64,000 nt of DNA, taken from contig CAWDME010000015.1 in NCBI GenBank assembly GCA_963803335.1, positions 248,001 through 312,000 of the forward strand, written 5' to 3'. The notes under the pieces were generated by a model. That model was not told the DNA's origin. It was given only the letters and a program-made list of their open reading frames with translations, and ran no database searches. The position numbers and the translations under genes were made by a program. Below, piece after piece: positions 30,699 to 40,209 of this stretch (position 1 is the first letter of the stretch; each line of letters starts with the position of its first letter). The DNA comes from DASSUW01 sp963803335. GTDB taxonomy: Bacteria > Actinomycetota > Thermoleophilia > Solirubrobacterales > Solirubrobacteraceae.

Positions 30699-33605
30699 AT
30701 GCCGCGCGTGACCAGCGTCGTCAGCCCTGTGTTCGTCGGCCGGCGCGGCGACCTGGAGGCCGTGGCGGACGCGTTTGCGCAGGCTCGGCACAGCGATCCG
30801 GCCGTCGTGATCGTCAGCGGCGAGGCCGGCGTCGGAAAGACGCGCCTGGTCGAGGAGGCGAGCGCCGCGGCCCGCACCGCCGGCGGCCGCGTGATCGCCG
30901 GCGGCTGCGTCGAGCTCGGCGGCGACGCGATGCCGCTCTCCCCGCTGGCCGAGGCGCTCCGCTCGCTCGCCCACCAGGTCCCGCCGGACGCGCTCGACGA
31001 GCTGCTGGGCAACGCGCGGCCGGAGCTGGCCCGGCTCGTGCCAGAGCTCGACCCGGATCACACGACCCTCTCCGGTGAGCGTCCACAGCCCGCCCAGCTG
31101 CTGGAGCTGGTACTCGGCGCGATCGCCCGCGCCGGGGGCGACCGGCCGTTGCTCGTCGTGTTCGAGGACCTCCACTGGGCCGACCGCTCGACGCTCGAGC
31201 TTGTCACGCTCCTCGTGCGCGGCCTGCACGACACCCAGGTTCTGCTCCTGCTGACCTACCGCTCCGACGAGCTGCACCGCTCACACGTGCTGCGGCGGCT
31301 GGTCGGCGGCTGGGACCGCTCGCGCAACGTCCGGCGCCTGCAGCTCGAGCGCTTGACGCGCGACGAGGTCGCCGCCCAGCTCGAGGGGATCCTCGGCGAG
31401 CCGCCCGAGCCGAGCCTCGTCGGCCTCGTGTTCGAGCGCTCGGACGGCAACCCGTTCCTGGTCGAGGAGGTGGCGAGCGCGGTCCTCGCCGGCGCCGACC
31501 CCAACGCGCTGGCGCCGTCCCTGCACGACGTCTTGCTCGCCCGCGCCGAGAACCTGTCCGACGACGCGCGGCACGTGCTCAGGATGGTCTCCGCCGCCGG
31601 CAGCTGGGCGCCGGACGAGCTCGTGGCGGCGGTCGCGCCGCTCGAGGAGGAGCGGCTGTACGCGGCGCTGCGCGAGGCCGTCGACCAGCAGCTGCTGATC
31701 GTCCACGCCAGCGGCAGGGGCTACGCGTTCCGGCACTCCCTGGCCCGCGACGCGCTGTACGAGGACCTGCTCCCCGGCGAGCGCGTACGCCTGCACGCGG
31801 CGTTCGGGCAGGCGCTGGACGAGCAGCCGGCGCTGGCCGGCTCCGAGCTCGAGGCCGCCTCGATGCTCGCGTACCACTGGCACGCCGCGCACGACACGCG
31901 GCGCGCGCTGGCCGCGTCGATCAGCGCCGGCCGCCAGGCGGCCGCGACGTTCGCGCCGTCCGAGGCCCAGCGGCACTTCGAACGGGCGCTCGAGCTGTGG
32001 CCACAGTGCCCCGACGCCGCCGCGATGACCGGCACGGACGCGATCGAGCTCGGCCGGCTGGCCGCCGAGGGCGCGCAGCACGGCGGGGCGCTCGAGCGGG
32101 CGTTGTCGCTGATCGACGAAGCGCTGCTCACGCTCGGCCCCGACGGCGATCCGATCCGGCGGGCCGAGCTGCTCGAGCAGCGCGCCGGCGTGCTGCGCGA
32201 CCTCGGCCGGGGTCATGAGGCCGTGGCCGATGCCCAGGCGGCCGTCGCGCTGCTGCCGGAGGACCCTCCGTCACCGACCCGCGCGCGCGTGCTCTCCGTG
32301 CTGGCTCACCTTCACATCCACGCCGACAACATGCAGGCTGCGGCGCAGGACGCCGAGCGCGCAGTCGCGGCGGCGCTCGCCGCCGGAGAGACGCGGTCGC
32401 TGGCGGACGCACGCGTGACGTTGGGCGCCGGCATGGCCTACCTCGGCGACCTCGAGGGCGGGCTGGCCCTCGTGCGCGAAGGCATCGCCGGCGCGGACCG
32501 GGACGCATACACCGAGGTGCGCGGCTACGCGAACCTCGCCGACACGCTGGGTCTGATGGGGCGCCACGAGGAGGCGGTCGAGGCGGCCACGACAGGTATG
32601 GCGTTCGCCGAGCGCGTCGGGCTCGCGCGCACTGGGGGCGCGTTCGTCACCGTGAACCGGCTCGAGTCGCTGCTCTCCCTGGGCCGCTGGGACGAAGCCG
32701 ACGCGGTGCTCGCCCCGGAGCTACGGGCCGGCCTGGCCGGCCTGTTCGAGGCCGGGATGTACGAGGTGCGCGCCCGGATGCGTGCGTTGCAGGGCCGCTA
32801 CGCGGAGGCCGCGGCGGATCTCGTCCACGTGCGGAGGCTGATCGGCGACCGCCCTGACAACATCCAGTTCTCGCAGCCGATGGCGTTCGCGCAAGCCGAG
32901 GTCGACCGTGCGGCCGGTGACCTGCTCGCGGCCCGGCAGGGCATCGCGGCCGGCCTGGAGGCCGATCCCGAGGGTTGGAACTCCCGCTACGGCTGGCCGC
33001 TGATCTGGCTCGGCATGCGCGTCGAGGCCGAGAGCGGCGCGGCGGACCCCGAGCGCGTCGCAGCACTGTCCGCGCTCGCCGAGGCCTTCCCGGCGCGGAC
33101 CGGCGAGCTGGCCGCGTACCGCGCGCTCACGCAAGCCGAGCGAGCACGGCTCGCGGGCGACGCCGCCGAGCCGTGGGAGGCGGCGGTCGCTGCGGCCCGC
33201 GCCGGGAACGCGCCCTACCTGCTCGCCTACGCGCTGCTGCGCGTCGCCGAGGCGCAGGTGGGAGCGGGCGACCGTGCTGCGGCCGCGAGCGCCGTGGAAG
33301 AGGCCATCACGCTCGCCGGCGACCTCGGCGCCGAGCCGATCGCCGAGCAGGCGCGGGGCCTTGCCCGCCGCGCGCGGCTGGTCGAGGAGGCGCCGACCGA
33401 GGCCGAGAACGGTTTCGGGCTCACGGGCCGCGAGCTCGAGGTGCTGAGGCTGGTGGCCGACGGACGCTCGAACGGCCAGATCGCCGAACTGCTGTTCATC
33501 AGCCGCAAGACGGCCTCCGTGCACGTCTCCAACATCCTCGCGAAGCTCGGGGTTACCTCACGCGTCGAAGCGGCTGCCTTAGCCCACCGGCAAGGGCTCG
33601 CCTGA
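30699..33605 (+). CDS. Large ATP-binding LuxR-family (LAL/MalT-like) regulator
   Basis: 968 residues. An AAA/STAND ATPase (about 5-330) has Walker A SGEAGVGKTRLVEEA and Walker B PLLVVFEDLHWADRSTLEL. A long helical TPR-like region follows (about 420-870, with repeated WPQCP/ALGRWDEADAVL-type hairpins). The C-terminal LuxR helix-turn-helix is LTGRELEVLRLVADGRSNGQ and ISRKTASVHVSNILAKLGV. Such proteins oligomerise with ATP and an inducer to activate transcription. The downstream MFS gene 70 nt away is a possible target. The inducer is unknown. ATG 30699 is preferred; a GTG at 30708 is possible. Confidence 0.93.
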   Translation: MPRVTSVVSPVFVGRRGDLEAVADAFAQARHSDPAVVIVSGEAGVGKTRLVEEASAAARTAGGRVIAGGCVELGGDAMPLSPLAEALRSLAHQVPPDALDELLGNARPELARLVPELDPDHTTLSGERPQPAQLLELVLGAIARAGGDRPLLVVFEDLHWADRSTLELVTLLVRGLHDTQVLLLLTYRSDELHRSHVLRRLVGGWDRSRNVRRLQLERLTRDEVAAQLEGILGEPPEPSLVGLVFERSDGNPFLVEEVASAVLAGADPNALAPSLHDVLLARAENLSDDARHVLRMVSAAGSWAPDELVAAVAPLEEERLYAALREAVDQQLLIVHASGRGYAFRHSLARDALYEDLLPGERVRLHAAFGQALDEQPALAGSELEAASMLAYHWHAAHDTRRALAASISAGRQAAATFAPSEAQRHFERALELWPQCPDAAAMTGTDAIELGRLAAEGAQHGGALERALSLIDEALLTLGPDGDPIRRAELLEQRAGVLRDLGRGHEAVADAQAAVALLPEDPPSPTRARVLSVLAHLHIHADNMQAAAQDAERAVAAALAAGETRSLADARVTLGAGMAYLGDLEGGLALVREGIAGADRDAYTEVRGYANLADTLGLMGRHEEAVEAATTGMAFAERVGLARTGGAFVTVNRLESLLSLGRWDEADAVLAPELRAGLAGLFEAGMYEVRARMRALQGRYAEAAADLVHVRRLIGDRPDNIQFSQPMAFAQAEVDRAAGDLLAARQGIAAGLEADPEGWNSRYGWPLIWLGMRVEAESGAADPERVAALSALAEAFPARTGELAAYRALTQAERARLAGDAAEPWEAAVAAARAGNAPYLLAYALLRVAEAQVGAGDRAAAASAVEEAITLAGDLGAEPIAEQARGLARRARLVEEAPTEAENGFGLTGRELEVLRLVADGRSNGQIAELLFISRKTASVHVSNILAKLGVTSRVEAAALAHRQGLA

Positions 33606-33610
33606 GAATT

Positions 33611-33658
33611 TGAGGTAGCAAGTGTGGGCGGGCGCCCGATGCGGAGTGCCCTACCTCA
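33611..33658. promoter_or_regulatory. Inverted repeat between the LuxR-type regulator and the MFS gene
   Basis: TGAGGTAG (33611-33618) and CTACCTCA (33651-33658) are a perfect 8-bp inverted pair, 32 nt apart. The GC-rich palindrome CGGGCGCCCG lies between them. The right arm ends 17 nt before the MFS ATG at 33676. There is no T-run. It may be an operator for the adjacent regulator or a hairpin in the MFS leader. Confidence 0.4.
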
Positions 33659-33675
33659 GGCGCAGACTCGGCGGC

Positions 33676-34875
33676 ATGACCTCGTTCCGCCGTCTCCTCG
33701 CAAGCCTCGCCGTCTCTTCGCTCGGCGACTGGCTCTACAACGTCGCCCTGCTCGCGTTCGTGTTCGAGCGGACCGGGTCGCCGACCTGGCTCGCCGCCAC
33801 CACGGCCGTGCGCATCCTTCCGATCGTCGTGCTCGGCCCGATCGGCGGCGTCCTCGCGGATCGCCACGACCGCCGGCTGCTGATCATCGCCTCCGACCTC
33901 CTGCGCGCCGCGCTGATGGTCGCGCTCGCCGGCGTCGTCGTGCTCGAGCTGCCGGTCGTCCTCGCGCCGCTGCTCGCCGGCGCCGCCACGCTCGTGGCGA
34001 GCGTCCACCCGCCCGCCCTCGCCGCCTCGACGCCGCGGCTCGTCGACGAGGCGCACCTGCAGCGGGCCAACGCCGCCCGCGCCGCGATCGGCCAGGCTGC
34101 GATCGTCGCCGGCCCGGCGATCGGCGCCGCGGTCCTCGCCGTCTCCTCCCCCGCGGTCGCCATCCTCGGCAACGCCGCGACGTTCCTCGCCTCGGCCGTC
34201 CTCGTCGCCACGATCCCCGCCGGGCCCGCGTTTCGGCCTGGCGCCGCTCCGGCCGAGACGCCGCGGCTGGTGGACGAGCTGCGCGCGGGCGTCGACGCCC
34301 TGCGCGGAGCCCCGGCCGCGATGCGCGTGATCGCCGCTGACGTGATCTGCAGCGCGGTCTACGGGATCCTCACCGTGACGCTCGTCCTCGTGGCGGGGCG
34401 CGTCGGCGCCGGGCCGGGCGGCTACGGGCTCCTGCTCGGCGCGTTCGGCGTCGGCGGCCTGTTCGGCGCCGCGGTCGCCGGCCGGATCGACGGCGGCCGC
34501 TGGCGCGGCACGCTCGCCGCGGCGCTCACGCTGGTCGCCCTGCCGGTGGCGGCGCTCGGCGTGGCCGACTCGCTGTGGGTCGCGCTGCCGCTCGCGCTCG
34601 TCGGCGGCACGGGCGCCGTGGTCGCCGAGGTGCTGTCCGAGACCGCCCTGCCGCGGATGCTCGACGACGCGGTGCTCGCCCGCGCCTACGGGATCATGCT
34701 GCCGGTCACGCTGTCCGGGATCGTCGCCGGCTCACTGATCGCCGGCCCGCTCGTCGCGCTGCTCGGAGTCACCGGCGCGCTCGTCGCCACCGGCGCCGGC
34801 GTCCTCGGCCTCGCCGCCGTGCTCCTGCGGCGCCCGCTCGTGATCGCCGCCCCGCTCGCTACGGCGCAGGCGTAG
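33676..34875 (+). CDS. MFS transporter (enterobactin-exporter-like MFS_3 type)
   Basis: 399 residues with about 12 hydrophobic helices. SSLGDWLYNVALLAFVFERT at the N-terminus, a loop-2 motif GGVLADRHDRRLLI, and AASTPRLVDEAHLQRANAAR are typical of the MFS_3/EntS-like drug exporters. Substrate unknown. It lies downstream of the large regulator, and its 3' end overlaps the next minus-strand gene by 17 nt. Confidence 0.88.
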   Translation: MTSFRRLLASLAVSSLGDWLYNVALLAFVFERTGSPTWLAATTAVRILPIVVLGPIGGVLADRHDRRLLIIASDLLRAALMVALAGVVVLELPVVLAPLLAGAATLVASVHPPALAASTPRLVDEAHLQRANAARAAIGQAAIVAGPAIGAAVLAVSSPAVAILGNAATFLASAVLVATIPAGPAFRPGAAPAETPRLVDELRAGVDALRGAPAAMRVIAADVICSAVYGILTVTLVLVAGRVGAGPGGYGLLLGAFGVGGLFGAAVAGRIDGGRWRGTLAAALTLVALPVAALGVADSLWVALPLALVGGTGAVVAEVLSETALPRMLDDAVLARAYGIMLPVTLSGIVAGSLIAGPLVALLGVTGALVATGAGVLGLAAVLLRRPLVIAAPLATAQA

Positions 34876-35305
34876 GCCGCAGCTCGGGCTCGATGTCCGG
34901 TGGCAGCCCGCGGACGTACTCGGCGGCGAGCGAACGCCAGCCGCCGACGGTGATCGCGAGCGCTGCCACCAGCCCGAGCCAGGCGCCGGCGCGGACCTCG
35001 AGGCCGTCGGCCGGAGAGTCGATCAACCGGAACAGCACGAGCAGGACGGCGAGCGCGCCGAACACGACGGTCAGAACGCCGGCGCCGACCGGCTTGGCCG
35101 GCGTGTCCTGCGTCGCCTGCAGAACGCCGAGCGCGATCCCCAGCAGGGCGATCAGCGTCAGCAGCACGTCGATGATCGTGAGCGCCTCGAACCCGGTCAG
35201 CGGCTCGGTCGGCGCGTCGTACCAGGGCAGCGCGAGCGAGACGATCAGCGTGATGCCGCCCGCGACGGCGATCCACTCGCCGGCGCGCAGGCGCCTCAGG
35301 CCCAC
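34859..35305 (-). CDS. Four-helix membrane protein of unknown function
   Basis: 148 residues with four predicted helices (about 10-27, 42-60, 75-93, 105-122). A short extracellular loop has LPWYDAPTEPLTG after helix 1, and a proline-rich tail follows. This arrangement (first helix ending in LPWY) is common in actinobacterial membrane hypotheticals. It overlaps folD by 10 nt and follows it in the same direction. Confidence 0.8.
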   Translation of the reverse strand: MGLRRLRAGEWIAVAGGITLIVSLALPWYDAPTEPLTGFEALTIIDVLLTLIALLGIALGVLQATQDTPAKPVGAGVLTVVFGALAVLLVLFRLIDSPADGLEVRAGAWLGLVAALAITVGGWRSLAAEYVRGLPPDIEPELRPTPAP

Positions 35306-36162
35306 GCCGGCTCCCCGGCCTGCGCGCGCGCCGCATGCAGCGTGTTGCGCAGGAGCATCGCGATCGTCATCGGCCCGACGCCGCCCGGGACCGGCGTGAT
35401 CAGCCGCGCGCGGGCGGCGGCGGCCGCGAAGTCGACGTCGCCGACAAGGCCCGCGTCGGTCCGGTTGATGCCGACGTCGATCACGACGGCGCCCTCCTTG
35501 ACCCAGTCGCCCTGCACGAACGCGGGGCGGCCGACGGCGGCGACGAGCACGTCGGCCCGGCGCGCGACCGCGGCGAGGTCATGCGTGCGCGAGTGGCAGA
35601 CCGTCACTGTCGCGTTGGCGGCGAGCAGCAGCGCCGCCAGCGGCTTGCCGACGAGGTCCGAGCGGCCGATCACGACCGCCTCGGCGCCCTCGAGCGCCAC
35701 GTCGTGCCGACGCAGCAGCTCCATCACGCCGGCCGGCGTGCACGGGCGCAGGCCCGGGCGGCCCTTCGCCAGCAGGCCGGTGGAGATCGGCGTCAGCCCG
35801 TCGACGTCCTTGGCCGGGTCGATCAGCTCGGTCAGCGCGCCGCCGTCGACCTGCGGCGGCGTCGGCAGCTGGAGCAGGATGCCGGAGACGCGCGCGTCGT
35901 CATTGAGCTCGAGCAGCAGCTGCTCGACCTCCTCGTGCGGCGTGTCCTGCGCGAGCCGGTGGTCGAACCCATGGATGCCGACCTCGGCCGACGCCTTCTG
36001 CTTGCCGCCGATGTAGACGGCCGAGGCCGGGTCGTCGCCGACCAGCACGGTGGCGAGCCCCGGCGCGTCGTGCCCGGCGGCGACCCACGCGGCCACCTCC
36101 TCGGCCACCTCGGAGCGCACCTGCTGTGCGATCGCCTTACCGTCGATGATCCCGGCCGCCAT
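35296..36162 (-). CDS. folD: Methylene-THF dehydrogenase / methenyl-THF cyclohydrolase
   Basis: A 288-residue bifunctional enzyme interconverting 5,10-methylene- and 10-formyl-tetrahydrofolate with NADP. YIGGKQKASAEVGI holds the catalytic Lys. GILLQLPTPPQV, DVDGLTPISTG, PCTPAGVMELL, VIGRSDLVGKPLA and the final PVPGGVGPMTIAMLLRNT are all family signatures. ATG 36162 shares a base with the upstream MFS stop. Confidence 0.97.
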   Translation of the reverse strand: MAAGIIDGKAIAQQVRSEVAEEVAAWVAAGHDAPGLATVLVGDDPASAVYIGGKQKASAEVGIHGFDHRLAQDTPHEEVEQLLLELNDDARVSGILLQLPTPPQVDGGALTELIDPAKDVDGLTPISTGLLAKGRPGLRPCTPAGVMELLRRHDVALEGAEAVVIGRSDLVGKPLAALLLAANATVTVCHSRTHDLAAVARRADVLVAAVGRPAFVQGDWVKEGAVVIDVGINRTDAGLVGDVDFAAAAARARLITPVPGGVGPMTIAMLLRNTLHAARAQAGEPAWA

Positions 36163-37325
36163 CAGGCGCGTGAGGCTAGCGGGCGGCCCGGCGAACGCCG
36201 CGCCAGCCGACGGACGAGCACGGCGAGCGTGAGCGCGCTGACGCCGGCCAGGATCAGGTACGGGACGCGATCGCCGGCCGCGTCGGCCAGCCGCGCGCTG
36301 CCCGCCTCGCCGACCGTCTGCCCGCTCGCCCAGGCGAGGTTGATGAGCGCGAACGCGAAGCCCTGCGCGATCCCGAACGACTCCGCGCCGTCGCTCAGCA
36401 TCGCCATCGCCGGGGTGTAGAGGATCCCGATCGCCGGGCCGGCCAGGACGATCAGCACGGCCAGGGCCAAGGCGGTGGACGGCCACGGCAGCACGAGCAT
36501 CGCCAGGCCGCCGCCCGCGACGCCGAGCACGCTGGGGAACAGCCGCCCGCGGCGATCCGACACGCGGCCGACGAACGGCGCCGCGAGCGCCTCCAGCCCC
36601 GCACTGGCCAGGAACGTCGCGGCGATCGCCACCGTGCCCGCCCCGAGATCGTCCAGCCGCAGCGGACCGAGCACCGAGACCGTCCCGTACAGCAGGCTCG
36701 GGAGCGTCGTCAGCCACATACCCGCCGCCACCCGCCGGTCGCGCAGCGACGCGAGAAGCATCCCGAACGACGTCTCGCCGCCAGGCTGCGCGCCGGACAT
36801 ACGCGACGCCCACACCATCATCCCGACGCCGATGACCGCAACGGCGCCGAACACCGGCGCTTGCCCGATCCCGTCGGCCAGCGCGCCGAGCACGGGCCCG
36901 AACAGCGCGCCCGCCACCGCGGCGGCGAGCGCGGTGCCGATCAGCTCACCGCGCCGCTCGCGTGGCGCCGCGCCGATCAGCCAGCCGAGCGCGCCCGCCC
37001 ACGTCGCCGCGCCGCCGAGGCCCTGGGCGAAGCGCGCGATATCGAGCACCACGATGCTCGACGCGAACGCGAACGCGATGCTCGCCGCCACCATCAGGGC
37101 GAGCCCGAGCAGCACGGTCGGTCGCGTACCGACCCGGGAGGCCAGCCACCCGCCCGGCAGCGCGCCGAGGAACGTCCCGGCCGGATACGCGGCCGCGAGG
37201 ACGCCGGCGGCGGTCTTGGAGAGGTCGTACTGGTCCCGCAGGTCCGGCAGTAGCGGCGTGATCGCGGCGTAGAACATCGTGTCCACGAACACGACGACGC
37301 ACACGAACGCGACCAGCCGGCGCAT
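36162..37325 (-). CDS. MFS transporter
   Basis: 387 residues, about 12 helices. FYAAITPLLPDLRDQYDLSK, GWLASRVGTRPTVLLG (the loop 2-3 motif) and FAQGLGGAATWAGALGWL are typical of drug-resistance-type MFS proteins. Substrate unknown. It is immediately upstream of folD (TGATG overlap), a neighbour that does not reveal its role. The divergence from family norms is small. Confidence 0.88.
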   Translation of the reverse strand: MRRLVAFVCVVVFVDTMFYAAITPLLPDLRDQYDLSKTAAGVLAAAYPAGTFLGALPGGWLASRVGTRPTVLLGLALMVAASIAFAFASSIVVLDIARFAQGLGGAATWAGALGWLIGAAPRERRGELIGTALAAAVAGALFGPVLGALADGIGQAPVFGAVAVIGVGMMVWASRMSGAQPGGETSFGMLLASLRDRRVAAGMWLTTLPSLLYGTVSVLGPLRLDDLGAGTVAIAATFLASAGLEALAAPFVGRVSDRRGRLFPSVLGVAGGGLAMLVLPWPSTALALAVLIVLAGPAIGILYTPAMAMLSDGAESFGIAQGFAFALINLAWASGQTVGEAGSARLADAAGDRVPYLILAGVSALTLAVLVRRLARRSPGRPLASRA

Positions 37326-37378
37326 GCGCCGGATGCTAGGTGGGCCTGGGTCGCTCGGCTGTACGGCCAGTACGACGC

Positions 37379-39583
37379 TCAGCCGCGGCGGCGGAGCGGC
37401 GCGTAGTCGGCCATCAGCTTGCGCTCGCGGCCGTCCTGGGCGAAGCGCACGACGACGATGCCGCCCGGCTCGGAGCCGATCACCACGCCCTCGCCGAGCT
37501 GGGCGTGAATCACGTCGTCGCCGACGTGGAAGACCTGGCCGGCCTGGTCCTGGCCCTGGCGCTGGCCCGCGGCCTCGGCGGACGCCGCGGCCGCGCCCGC
37601 CCACGACGCGACGCGGCCGGTCGGGAACCCGGCGGCCGCGCGCTCGGCCTGGTCGGTCAGCTCGCCCGGGATCTCGTCGATGAAGCGCGAGCGGACGCCG
37701 AACGAGTCGGCGCCGAAGGCATTGCGGCGCCGCGCCGACGTGAGCGTGAGGTCGCGCATCGCGCGGGTGATGCCGACGTACGCGAGCCGGCGCTCCTCCT
37801 CCACGGCGCCTTCGTCGAGCGCGCGGGAGTGCGGGAACACGCCGTCCTCCATCCCGATGATGAACACGATCGGGAACTCGAGCCCCTTGGCGTTGTGCAG
37901 CGTCATCAGCGTCACGAGGCCCTCGTCGTCCTTGAGGCTGTCCGTGTCGGCGAGCAGGCTGATCTGCTGCAGGAATTCCTCGAGCGTGCCCTCGGGGTTG
38001 AGCGTGTCGTACTCGCGGCCGACGCGCACGAGCTCCTCGAGGTTCTCGATCCGGCCCTGCGCCTCGATCGTCCGCTCGGCCTCCAGCGCCTCCAGGTAGC
38101 CGGACTCGGTGAGTGTCTCCTGGATCAGCTCCCCGACCGGCGTGCCCTCGTCGGTGCGCTCCTTGAGGCGATGCATCGTCGACATGAAGCGGTGCAGCGC
38201 CTTGCGTGCGGCGGCCCCGAGCGTCGGGATGTCGTCGGGATCCGCGGCCGCTTCCCAGACCGGCATCCCCATCGTCTCGGCGTGGTTGAGCACGCGGGAG
38301 AGCGAGGTCTGCCCGAGCCCGCGCTTGGGCGAGTTGGCGATCCGCGTGAACGCCCCGGCGTCCTGCGGGTTCACCAGGAACGTGAGGTACCCGATCGCGT
38401 CCTTGATCTCGGCGCGGTCATAGAACTTCGTGCCGCCGATGACCTGGTAGCCGATCTGCGCCCGCACCAGCATGTCCTCGAGCACCCGCGACTGCGCGTT
38501 CGTCCGGTAGAAGACCGCGATCTCACTCCGCGACACGCCCTCGTCCACCATCCGCTGCACCTCGGCAGCCACGAACCGCGCCTCGGCGTGCTCGTCGCTC
38601 AGCTCCCGCACCCGGATCGGGTCCCCTTCGCCGAGGTCCGTCCACAGGTTCTTCTGGACCTGGTCGCGGTTGTGCGAGATCACGCCATTCGCGGCGGAGA
38701 GGATCGTTTGCGTCGAGCGGTAGTTCTGCTCGAGCTTCACCTCATGGGCATCCGGGTAGTCGTCCGTGAACGCAAGAATATTGCGTATATCGGCTCCACG
38801 GAACATGTATATTGACTGCGCGTCGTCGCCGACAACCGATAAGTTGCGGTGCTCGGAGGCGAGGAGCTGGAGCCAGCGATACTGGGCGTGGTTGGTGTCC
38901 TGGTACTCGTCGACGAGGATCCAGCGGAAGCCGCCGGAGTAGCGGTCGCGGACCTCCTGGAAGAGCTCGAGCAGGTTGACGGCGCGGAACAGGAGGTCGT
39001 CGAAGTCCATCGCGTTCATGCGGTGGAGCTCACGCTCGTAGTGCTCGTAGACGTCGGCGACGGTCTGCTCGAAGAACGTGCCGACGAGCTGGCGGTACTC
39101 GTCGGCCGAGCGGAGCTTGTTCTTGGCGTCGGAGATCTGCGATTGCATCGCGCGCGGCGTGAAGCGCTTGACGTCGATGTCGAGGTCGTCGAGGCATTTC
39201 TTGATCAGCCGGCGGGAGTCGGCGCCGTCGTAGATCGTGAATTGGCGCGTATAGCCGAGGCGGTGGGCGTCGGCGCGCAGCATCCGCGCGCACGCGGAGT
39301 GGAAAGTCATCACCCACATGGCGCGGGTGGCGCGGCCGACGAGCAGCTCGACCCGCTCGCGCATCTCCTGCGCCGCCTTGTTCGTGAATGTGATCGCAAG
39401 GATCTCGTCCGCCCGTGCCTGGCCCGTGCGCAGCAGGTAGGCGATGCGGTGGGTGAGCACACGCGTCTTGCCCGAGCCGGCGCCGGCGAGGATGAGCAGC
39501 GGCCCCTCTCCGTGCGTGACCGCGTCGCGCTGAGGCGGGTTCAGGCCCTCGAGCAGGGAGTCAATCGCGGCCGTGTTGGGCAT
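37379..39583 (-). CDS. pcrA: ATP-dependent DNA helicase PcrA/UvrD
   Basis: A 734-residue superfamily 1A helicase acting 3' to 5' in repair and replication-fork maintenance. Motif I is LAGAGSGKTRVLTHR, motif Ia is ITFTNKAAQEM, motif II is ILVDEYQDTNHAQY, motif III is VVGDDAQSIYMFRGAD and motif VI is RRLAYVGITRAM. The C-terminal 45 residues (VIHAQLGEGVV through LMADYAPLRRR) form the Tudor-like RNA-polymerase-binding domain of PcrA. The start ATG 39583 gives the usual short N-terminus. Confidence 0.97.
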   Translation of the reverse strand: MPNTAAIDSLLEGLNPPQRDAVTHGEGPLLILAGAGSGKTRVLTHRIAYLLRTGQARADEILAITFTNKAAQEMRERVELLVGRATRAMWVMTFHSACARMLRADAHRLGYTRQFTIYDGADSRRLIKKCLDDLDIDVKRFTPRAMQSQISDAKNKLRSADEYRQLVGTFFEQTVADVYEHYERELHRMNAMDFDDLLFRAVNLLELFQEVRDRYSGGFRWILVDEYQDTNHAQYRWLQLLASEHRNLSVVGDDAQSIYMFRGADIRNILAFTDDYPDAHEVKLEQNYRSTQTILSAANGVISHNRDQVQKNLWTDLGEGDPIRVRELSDEHAEARFVAAEVQRMVDEGVSRSEIAVFYRTNAQSRVLEDMLVRAQIGYQVIGGTKFYDRAEIKDAIGYLTFLVNPQDAGAFTRIANSPKRGLGQTSLSRVLNHAETMGMPVWEAAADPDDIPTLGAAARKALHRFMSTMHRLKERTDEGTPVGELIQETLTESGYLEALEAERTIEAQGRIENLEELVRVGREYDTLNPEGTLEEFLQQISLLADTDSLKDDEGLVTLMTLHNAKGLEFPIVFIIGMEDGVFPHSRALDEGAVEEERRLAYVGITRAMRDLTLTSARRRNAFGADSFGVRSRFIDEIPGELTDQAERAAAGFPTGRVASWAGAAAASAEAAGQRQGQDQAGQVFHVGDDVIHAQLGEGVVIGSEPGGIVVVRFAQDGRERKLMADYAPLRRRG

Positions 39584-39627
39584 CCCTCGGTGACGGTAGC
39601 GGGCGGTTCGGAAGTAGCCTGCGCGTT

Positions 39628-40209
39628 GTGTCAGAGCCGATCCTGGTCACCGACGCTGAGCGTGACGTCGCCGTGGAGCTGCTGCGCGCCGCCTCGGTGG
39701 ATGGGCGCCTGACGCTCGAGGACCTCGCGGAGCGGGCGGAGCTCGTACACGTCGCCCGCACGCGTGACGATCTGGCGGCCGCAACTGCCGGCCTGGAGGT
39801 CGCGCCGGTGCCCGCCTCCGAGGAGGTGGAAGAGCAGCGCGCGGTGCTGTCGAGCATCAGCCGCGAGGGCCGCTGGCGCCTCGCTCGCCGCACCCGCTGC
39901 TCGGCGGTGATCGGGAGCGTGCGGCTCGACCTGCGCGAGGCGATCATCCCGGGCCCCGAGGTCGATCTCGAGGTGCGTGCGGTGGTCGGCTCCGTCGAGA
40001 TCCTCGTGCCCGACGGCGTCCAGGTGCTGCCGAGCGGAGGTGGCCTGCTGTTCAGCCAGGACGTGCGGGTCCCCGCGACGACGCTCGCCAGCGCACCCGT
40101 GATCCGGCTGCGGATGAGCGGCGCGCTGGGATCGGTGTCGGTGCGCAGCCGGCCGCGACTCGTGGATCAGATCAAAGAGCAGGCCCGGCGCCTCACCGAC
40201 GGCCGGTGA
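39628..40209 (+). CDS. DUF1707 / LiaF-like C-terminal domain protein
   Basis: 193 residues. The N-terminal DUF1707 domain (about 5-55: VTDAERDVAVELLRAASVDG, then LTLEDLAERAELVHVARTR) is followed by a linker. The C-terminal beta-helix-like domain is of the cell-wall-active antibiotic response type (SAVIGSVRLDLREAII, then VVGSVEILVPDGV). Such actinobacterial proteins are probably regulatory or envelope-associated. GTG start at 39628; it overlaps the next gene by 4 nt. Confidence 0.85.
   Translation: MSEPILVTDAERDVAVELLRAASVDGRLTLEDLAERAELVHVARTRDDLAAATAGLEVAPVPASEEVEEQRAVLSSISREGRWRLARRTRCSAVIGSVRLDLREAIIPGPEVDLEVRAVVGSVEILVPDGVQVLPSGGGLLFSQDVRVPATTLASAPVIRLRMSGALGSVSVRSRPRLVDQIKEQARRLTDGR

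Noticed and set aside
28719..33605. Single 1628-codon plus-strand open frame
   Set aside because: Only 30699-33605 is coding (ATPase/LuxR regulator). The 5' two kilobases are the mirror frame of gatA and gatC and show no domain.
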